This document shows positions 6,499-10,333 of a stretch of DNA of 10,333 nucleotides, in pieces. Source of the DNA: JASMTM01 sp046483075 (lineage in GTDB: Bacteria > Thermotogota > Thermotogae > Petrotogales > Kosmotogaceae); contig JAWODV010000072.1 in assembly GCA_046483075.1 (NCBI GenBank), positions 1 through 10,333 on the forward strand. The letters are read 5' to 3'. The first letter of the stretch is position 1, and each line of letters begins with the position of its first letter. The notes under the pieces were generated by a model that was not told where the DNA came from, did no database searches, and saw only the letters and a list, made by a program, of their open reading frames with translations. The position numbers and the translations under genes were made by a program.

Positions 6499-7068
6499 AT
6501 GAAAAGAATTTTTATTGTTTTACTCATAGGTTTTTTTGCGACGTTAGGATTTTCAAACGTTGAATCTGCAGAAGCGACTTTAACATTTGAGGAACCAGTT
6601 TTGATAACTTCCGGAGGACAATCGCCAGGTGCTTTGCAGATGATGGTTCTCGCAAAAACAGGTGGGATAGAGCACAAATTTATCAGGGATATAGAAGCTG
6701 CTACAAGTAATGTTGAACCTTTTAACACACTGATAATCGTAATCGGTGCAAGTAGTAAAGGTCTTGGAGCAGCAGGTATAGATATTGATACTGAAATAGA
6801 AAGAGTAGTTGAACTGTGTAAAATTGCTAAGGAACTTGAAAAGAAAGTAATCATTGCACAGATTGAAGGAGCAACAAGAAGAGGAGAATCCTCTGATAAA
6901 ATTGCAGATGCAATTGTAGGTTATGCTGATTACTTATTAATCAAAATCGATGCAAATGAAGATGAAAAATTCACAGATATTGCAAAAGAAAAAGAGATTC
7001 CAATAAGGCTATTTGAGAAAACCTCAGATGTAAGGAATATTTTGAAGGAATTATTTCTTGAAGAATAG
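6499..7068 (+). CDS. Secreted DUF6305-like protein of unknown function
   Basis: A 189-residue protein with a clear signal peptide (KRIFIVLLIGFFATLGFS; cleavage near VESAEA, 21-26) and a mature alpha/beta domain of about 165 residues. Visible blocks are VLITSGGQSPGALQMMVLAKTGG (34-56), a hydrophobic strand with a small-residue turn (LIIVIGASSKGLGAAG, 78-93), an acidic-basic helix (DIDTEIERVVELCKIAKELEKK), then VIIAQIEGATRRGESSDKIAD (117-137). This looks like a Rossmann- or flavodoxin-like layer, but no catalytic triad or cofactor motif is evident. I recognise it, with moderate certainty, as the uncharacterised DUF6305 type. AAAGGA at 6485-6490 gives a good start. It sits between ggt and the second hydrolase and is followed by a hairpin. 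Being exported next to a transporter, it could bind a ligand for uptake or assist the hydrolases (inference). Confidence 0.72.
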   Translation: MKRIFIVLLIGFFATLGFSNVESAEATLTFEEPVLITSGGQSPGALQMMVLAKTGGIEHKFIRDIEAATSNVEPFNTLIIVIGASSKGLGAAGIDIDTEIERVVELCKIAKELEKKVIIAQIEGATRRGESSDKIADAIVGYADYLLIKIDANEDEKFTDIAKEKEIPIRLFEKTSDVRNILKELFLEE

Positions 7069-7085
7069 TTACAGCAGCCACACTG

Positions 7086-7109
7086 GCAGCCCGGAGTAAT
7101 CCGGGTTGC
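7086..7109 (+). terminator. Intra-operon hairpin, possible weak terminator or processing site
   Basis: A 9-bp stem (7086-7094 with 7101-7109; one G-T wobble, core CCCGG/CCGGG) closes a 6-base loop AGTAAT. It is followed by a broken T tract (TTTATCAATTT). It lies in the 75-base gap between the DUF6305-like gene and the second hydrolase. The poor T tract suggests partial termination or RNA 3'-end protection rather than a full stop. This would make upstream genes (hydrolase 1, ggt, DUF6305) more abundant than the transporter part. Confidence 0.55.
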
Positions 7110-7143
7110 TTTATCAATTTAAAAAGATTGAGGAGATAAAACT

Positions 7144-8208
7144 ATGAAAAAAATATTATTTATAACTATAGTATTAATGATAGCTCTTACGTCTTTTGGG
7201 CAGTTTATTTATCCTGATATAAGACCTGGATATGGTGTAACTGAAACCAAATGGCTATCTGATTATTTTGAGCCACTAAAGGATACTAATTTAGATACTC
7301 CTGTTTTTATTATGGACAGTGGCAATCCAGGTGCCACATTTCTTCTTATGGGTGGAACACATCCAAGAGAAATCGCAGGAACTACTAGTGCCCTGGTTTT
7401 TATGGAAAATGCTGTTGTTACAACGGGTAGAGTAATTGTTATTCCGTTTTCCAATAGAAGTGCAGCTTCTGTTGAAGATCAGAGTACGGATATTTCTCAC
7501 TTTATTCAGATAGAAACAAGAAGTGGTCCCAGGTATCTGATTTATGGAGATAGAAGAACAGATATTGAAGATCAGGGAATTGATGATCCCAAGAAGTATG
7601 TACATGATCCTTCAGGAATGGTTATAGACAACGGTGCAGAATCCAGGAATCTGAATAGAAATTATCCCGGAAAACCTGATGGCAATCCCACACAACAACT
7701 TGCATACGCTATTTTAGAGCTAATTAGGCAAGAAGATGTGGATTTCAATCTGGATATGCATGAAAGTGATACACCAAGAAAGCTGACCGATTCAAGTGGT
7801 GGTGTATATGAAGGCGGGAGACTTGCTTATATGCTGGTATGCCATCCTACTGGACTGGAATTAGGTGCAATTTCTATTATGGAAATGGAAGATATAGGTA
7901 TTCCCATGAAACTTGAGGAATCAAACAAGGAATTTCGTGGTTTGAGTCATAGAGAAATAGGAGATAACACTGATTGTATTTCTTTTCTTTCAGAATCTCC
8001 TAACCCTGGTCAGGAAAGATATGGTGAAGACAAAGATGTTATCAGTGATCCGGATTATCCTCTGAAGCACAGGGTCGGGATGCATATAGAACTTATTAAG
8101 AAACTATTTTCAGCATACAATCTTTATTTTGGAACACAAATCGAAGTGGAGAATCTTCCTGAATATGATGAGCTAATGGAAAAAGATGTGGGTCACTTTT
8201 TAAACTAA
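7144..8208 (+). CDS. Secreted M14 / succinylglutamate desuccinylase-aspartoacylase family zinc hydrolase (copy 2)
   Basis: A 354-residue protein beginning with a signal peptide (KKILFITIVLMIALTSFG). Zinc and substrate motifs parallel copy 1: GGTHPRE (His73, Glu76), LNRNYPG (Asn171-Arg172) and DMHES (His206). Glu284 in SESPNPGQE is a candidate general base. The GLSHREIGDNTD block (266-277) is nearly identical to copy 1, and both copies end with a similar xLPEY/IPEY tail. The loop after the third zinc ligand differs strongly (an extra DTPRKLTDSSGGVYEGG segment here), and copy 1 has a longer insert before its last helices. The two paralogues may thus share chemistry but differ in substrate or position of cut. 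GAGGAG at 7130-7135, 8 bases before the ATG, is a strong ribosome site. The stop codon overlaps the ribosome site of the following permease gene, so the two are closely coupled. Confidence 0.82.
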   Translation: MKKILFITIVLMIALTSFGQFIYPDIRPGYGVTETKWLSDYFEPLKDTNLDTPVFIMDSGNPGATFLLMGGTHPREIAGTTSALVFMENAVVTTGRVIVIPFSNRSAASVEDQSTDISHFIQIETRSGPRYLIYGDRRTDIEDQGIDDPKKYVHDPSGMVIDNGAESRNLNRNYPGKPDGNPTQQLAYAILELIRQEDVDFNLDMHESDTPRKLTDSSGGVYEGGRLAYMLVCHPTGLELGAISIMEMEDIGIPMKLEESNKEFRGLSHREIGDNTDCISFLSESPNPGQERYGEDKDVISDPDYPLKHRVGMHIELIKKLFSAYNLYFGTQIEVENLPEYDELMEKDVGHFLN

Positions 8209-8218
8209 GGAGTTATTT

Positions 8219-9559
8219 ATGCCTGAAGCGATCTATTTTTTCATAATGCTATCTAGTTTTATAGTTTTTGCAGTTATAAAAATACCGATTTCAGTCTCTT
8301 TGATGTTTGCAGCCATTTGTGGGGCGGTTTTTTCCGGACATTTTTTTCCAATTGGGCATCTTGTAGAAGGATCTTTTGGTTACCTTGATGCGATTTTGAT
8401 TATTGCCACTGCTATGATTTTCATGGAATCAATAAGAATTTCAGGATTGCTTGAGGATTTCGCATTGAGAGTAGCAAAGAAATTCCGGAATCGACCTCTT
8501 TTTCTCCTCATGCTTATGACGTTATTTATTATGAGTGCAGGAATGATAACGGGGTCTTCATCTGCTGCGGTATTGACTACGGGAGCTATAGCATTTCCTG
8601 TATTGAAAGATTTGGGTTTGAACAAAAGAAAATCCGGAGCATTGATTGCAATGGCTGCAATATTTGGTATGATTGCTCCTCCCATTAACATACCAGCTAT
8701 GATTATTGGACAGGGAGTGGATATGCCATATATTGGTTTTACATCACCACTTCTTTTGCTTACCGTACCACTGGCAATATTAACGGCAGTTTTAATAGGG
8801 TCGAAAGATGTTAAAAAGGTTGAAAGCGAACACTTTGATAAGGTTCAGCCTTTTTCAAAGCACTGGCAACTGTACATTTCAGTAGCATTATTAGTAATAC
8901 TAATGGTTATGGAGAATATCTCCAGGTTTTCTCTCGGATTACCTCTTGTTTTTCTTTTGAGTGCTTTAGTTGCTGCACTAATTGGTAAAAAGAATTTTCT
9001 TTCTATTTCAGTTAAAGCTTTAAAAGAGTCCGTAAATATTCTCTCTATTCTTATAGGAGTAGGCATGTTTATTCAGATTATGACGTTAAATGGTACCAGG
9101 GGATTGATCGTTGATTTTTTAAATGGTCTTCCAGAAATGGCACTTATTCTTGGCATTGCATTAGGGGTTCCGCTTTTTGGTGCTGTTTCTTCATATGGTT
9201 CCGCATCTGTACTGGGGATTCCGTTTCTGTTAGCTTTCTTGGGGCAAGATGATATTATGGTTTGTGCTTCACTATCTCTTTTAGCTGGTCTTGGAGATAT
9301 GGTACCACCAACCGCTTTGGCAGGCATATTTGCAGCTCATGTTGTTGGTGAAAAGAACTATTTCAAAGTCTGGTTCAGAGCTTTACCTTCTTTTTTCATA
9401 ACCATGATAGTTGGTACTTTTGCTCTGTATTATTCAAATTTTGCTGCTTCTCTTGCAAACTCAACTTTGTTTTATCCCGTTTTTGTTGGAGCACTAGTAC
9501 TGCTTGGAACAGTTATACTTTTAATGGATAGAAAAAGATACCGGAGTGATTTAGCATGA
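8219..9559 (+). CDS. DctM-like TRAP large permease (ion transporter superfamily)
   Basis: A 446-residue integral membrane protein with about 11-12 helices and the two inverted-repeat signatures of the DctM/ion transporter superfamily. These are GSSSAAVLTTG (112-122) with GMIAPPINIPAMIIG (150-164), and SSYGSASVLGIP (324-335) with GDMVPPTALAGI (359-370). Such permeases use a sodium gradient to import carboxylates or amino acids. TRAP systems normally also need a DctQ small membrane subunit and a DctP binding protein; neither is recognisable in the window. The gene is instead followed by a 47-residue two-helix protein and preceded by secreted enzymes, so uptake of a carboxylated product they release (for example glutamate or a short gamma-glutamyl compound) is a reasonable inference. 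AAGGAG at 8207-8212 overlaps the upstream stop and is 6 bases before the ATG. It could also be a stand-alone DctM-like secondary transporter. Confidence 0.85.
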   Translation: MPEAIYFFIMLSSFIVFAVIKIPISVSLMFAAICGAVFSGHFFPIGHLVEGSFGYLDAILIIATAMIFMESIRISGLLEDFALRVAKKFRNRPLFLLMLMTLFIMSAGMITGSSSAAVLTTGAIAFPVLKDLGLNKRKSGALIAMAAIFGMIAPPINIPAMIIGQGVDMPYIGFTSPLLLLTVPLAILTAVLIGSKDVKKVESEHFDKVQPFSKHWQLYISVALLVILMVMENISRFSLGLPLVFLLSALVAALIGKKNFLSISVKALKESVNILSILIGVGMFIQIMTLNGTRGLIVDFLNGLPEMALILGIALGVPLFGAVSSYGSASVLGIPFLLAFLGQDDIMVCASLSLLAGLGDMVPPTALAGIFAAHVVGEKNYFKVWFRALPSFFITMIVGTFALYYSNFAASLANSTLFYPVFVGALVLLGTVILLMDRKRYRSDLA

Positions 9560-9699
9560 TGCTTATATACATTCTTTTAACTATTTTCATTGTTTCTGTT
9601 TATATCTATATTGCCTGGAAAGATGCAAGGAAATGGGACTGGATTATGATTGCCATGATACTTATCCCAATGGTCTTGAGGATATTTAGGATTAAATAA
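9556..9699 (+). CDS. 47-residue two-helix membrane protein coupled to the permease
   Basis: This short frame starts at ATG 9556, overlapping the permease stop (ATGA, 9556-9559), and ends at TAA 9697-9699. The product has one hydrophobic helix (about 2-20, MLIYILLTIFIVSVYIYIA), a polar charged turn WKDARKWDW (21-29), a second helix (about 30-40, IMIAMILIPMV) and a basic end LRIFRIK. This pattern predicts a two-pass hairpin with both ends on one side; the Lys/Arg/Asp/Trp turn would lie on the other. The four-base overlap, length and strong hydrophobicity support a real gene coupled to the permease. I do not recognise a family. It could act as a minimal accessory subunit in the place DctQ normally holds (inference), though DctQ has four helices. 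Confidence 0.68.
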   Translation: MMLIYILLTIFIVSVYIYIAWKDARKWDWIMIAMILIPMVLRIFRIK

Positions 9700-9710
9700 C
9701 GAAGTTATTT
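9694..9710. repeat. AT-rich inverted repeat over the last stop codon
   Basis: AAATAAC (9694-9700) and GTTATTT (9704-9710) form a perfect 7-bp palindrome with a 3-base spacer, overlapping the TAA of the small membrane gene. The pairing is AT-rich and no T run follows, so it is a weak candidate for the operon's 3' end. Confidence 0.4.
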
Positions 9711-9712
9711 CC

Positions 9713-9777
9713 GACGCTCGGAGAGAGGGGCTTGTTCTGAAGGTGCAAGACGCTCATAGAGAGGCGCTCAGAGAGAG
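9713..9777. repeat. Three imperfect 15-bp repeats of the GACGCTC..AGAGAG type
   Basis: Copies lie at 9713-9727 (GACGCTCGGAGAGAG), 9749-9763 (GACGCTCATAGAGAG) and 9763-9777 (GGCGCTCAGAGAGAG). The spacing is unequal (36 and 14 bases), so this is not a regular tandem array or CRISPR. The sequence leads directly into the CGAG-rich composite repeat that follows. Confidence 0.65.
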
Positions 9778-9789
9778 CTAGTACTTTAG

Positions 9790-9876
9790 AACACGAGAAA
9801 AACCGAGGAGACGAGAAGCCGAGAAAGCGAGATAAAAACACGTCCATCGTCCATCACTGACGTTTAGTCCAACGCT
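9790..9876. repeat. Composite repeat, copy A (CGAGAA tract plus GTCCATC block)
   Basis: The unit opens with AACACGAGAAA, continues as a purine-rich run of imperfect CGAGAA/CCGAGAAAGCGAGA words, and ends with a 36-base block (9841-9876) containing CGTCCATCGTCCATC and GACGTTTAGTCCAACGCT. The 36-base block is identical to 10114-10149. A degenerate GTCCATCGACTGA recurs at 9895-9907. No coding capacity is apparent. Confidence 0.85.
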
Positions 9877-9917
9877 CGCCTTGCAACTCGCTTGGTCCAT
9901 CGACTGATGCTTAAACA

Positions 9918-9970
9918 CGGATATGCGTGTTGGGAAACACACGGATTTGCGAACTGCGCTCGGATTTGCG
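9918..9970. repeat. Three copies of CGGATTTGCG-like decamer
   Basis: CGGATATGCG (9918-9927), CGGATTTGCG (9942-9951) and CGGATTTGCG (9961-9970) recur at 24- and 19-base intervals. The first two are each preceded by ACA. They lie in the middle segment between the two composite repeats. Confidence 0.65.
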
Positions 9971-10005
9971 CCTGCGGCGGATAAACACCAAAATTCACAC
10001 CCACC

Positions 10006-10036
10006 ACCGCAAGCGGTCCCCCGCCCTCAAGGGCGG
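10006..10036. repeat. Two adjacent small GC hairpins
   Basis: ACCG/CGGT (10006-10009 and 10014-10017, loop CAAG) is followed by a perfect CCGCCC/GGGCGG stem (10021-10026 and 10031-10036, loop TCAA). The second is followed by AATCTTTATAAA, which is not a proper T run, so a terminator role is uncertain on either strand. They may be part of the repeat element. Confidence 0.5.
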
Positions 10037-10047
10037 AATCTTTATAA

Positions 10048-10149
10048 AACACGAGAAACCGAGAGTCCGAGAAAGCGAGAGTAAAACACGTGACCCGACA
10101 GGTACAAAGACAACGTCCATCGTCCATCACTGACGTTTAGTCCAACGCT
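10048..10149. repeat. Composite repeat, copy B, with a 25-base insertion
   Basis: The start AACACGAGAAA (10048-10058), the CCGAGAAAGCGAGA word (10067-10080) and the 36-base block (10114-10149) repeat copy A in the same order and orientation. The 36-base blocks lie 273 bases apart. The purine-rich part is about 10 bases shorter than in copy A. Between AAACACG and TCCATCG, copy B carries 25 extra bases (10091-10115) absent from copy A. Confidence 0.85.
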
Positions 10150-10333
10150 TACGCTTCGACTAGACCTTACGTTCTGACCACCTGAATTGGGACAAGGAAT
10201 AACAACAATCACCGTTTTACTATGATTATCTTTGAATTATTGCCCTTTTTCTTGTATGCCAAGGGAATCTCATAATTTAAAAATTCGCGTATCATTAAGT
10301 TATGGCTAATGCGTTTGTTTAAAGAGTGTTGAA

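Larger units (their letters stand above)
9700..10333. other. Non-coding, repeat-rich spacer with no credible gene
   Basis: From the last stop codon to the window edge no reading frame has a ribosome site, codon use like the neighbours, or a recognisable product. Bases 9711-10190 are clearly richer in G and C than the flanking genes and are built from short repeats and small hairpins (listed separately). The last ~140 bases (10190-10333) return to AT-rich sequence in which I see no promoter, RNA gene or gene start that I can defend. Confidence 0.75.

Noticed and set aside
6733..6777. Resemblance between GASSKGLGAAG of the DUF6305-like protein and GASSSFPGLLLATLAAC of PgsW as shared ancestry
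   Set aside because: Only the four residues GASS after a hydrophobic strand match; the surrounding order of blocks differs, so it is probably chance.
9694..9710. Hairpin at the end of the last gene as a Rho-independent terminator
   Set aside because: The stem is AT-rich, the loop is only three bases and no T run follows; it is listed only as an inverted repeat.
9864..10133. Overlapping frames on both strands (9864-10130 minus, 68 and 88 residues with 9927-10133 plus) in the repeat region
   Set aside because: They are composed of the direct repeats and hairpins, have no ribosome site or recognisable domain, and their amino-acid make-up (many Arg, Thr, Pro, Cys) is unlike the neighbouring genes.
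9713..10149. Possible CRISPR array
   Set aside because: The repeats are of several kinds, with unequal spacing (14, 36, 19, 24, 273 bases). There is only one pair of long identical copies, no regular spacers, and no cas genes nearby.
10190..10333. A promoter or start of a further gene at the right edge (for example ATG near 10302)
   Set aside because: The frame from that ATG stops after six codons and no -35/-10 pair with proper spacing could be defended.

Overview
This AT-rich bacterial window carries two divergently transcribed gene clusters that meet at a 247-base control region (3320-3566), followed by a GC-richer, repeat-filled non-coding stretch at the right end. Arginine is written mostly AGA/AGG, signal peptides are short and hydrophobic, and the right-hand spacer has CGAG-rich and GTCCATC-type repeats. 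Together these fit a thermophile-type lineage such as Thermotogota, possibly near Kosmotoga/Mesotoga. That placement is an impression from memory; no rRNA or other taxonomic marker is present.

Left cluster (minus strand, 3319 down to 1): a poly-gamma-glutamate (PGA)-type synthesis operon in the order pgsB (Mur-ligase-like PGA synthase), pgsC, a second diverged pgsC, pgsW (membrane-anchored 'poly-gamma-glutamate system protein'), then the start of a YciI-like gene that runs off the left edge. Three of the four junctions are ATGA overlaps or gaps of about 20 bases with a good ribosome binding site. No PgsA/CapA or PgsE gene is visible in the window.

Right cluster (plus strand, 3567 to 9699): a secreted M14/aspartoacylase-type zinc hydrolase, a secreted gamma-glutamyltransferase-family enzyme, a secreted DUF6305-like protein, a second M14-type hydrolase paralogous to the first, a DctM-like (TRAP large permease, ion transporter superfamily) membrane transporter, and a 47-residue two-helix membrane protein whose start overlaps the transporter stop. 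A hairpin at 7086-7109 may lower read-through into the second half of the cluster.

Reading together (inference): the left operon makes and exports a gamma-linked glutamate-type polymer or oligomer. The right operon supplies exported amidohydrolases that could trim, remodel or recycle it, plus an uptake permease for the product. The gamma-glutamyltransferase homologue keeps its self-cleavage/catalytic Thr but has changed several residues that hold the gamma-glutamyl group in the E. coli enzyme, so its true substrate may differ from glutathione. The final ~630 bases (9700-10333) hold no credible gene. They contain a duplicated composite repeat (36 bp identical, 273 bp apart), shorter repeats and small hairpins.
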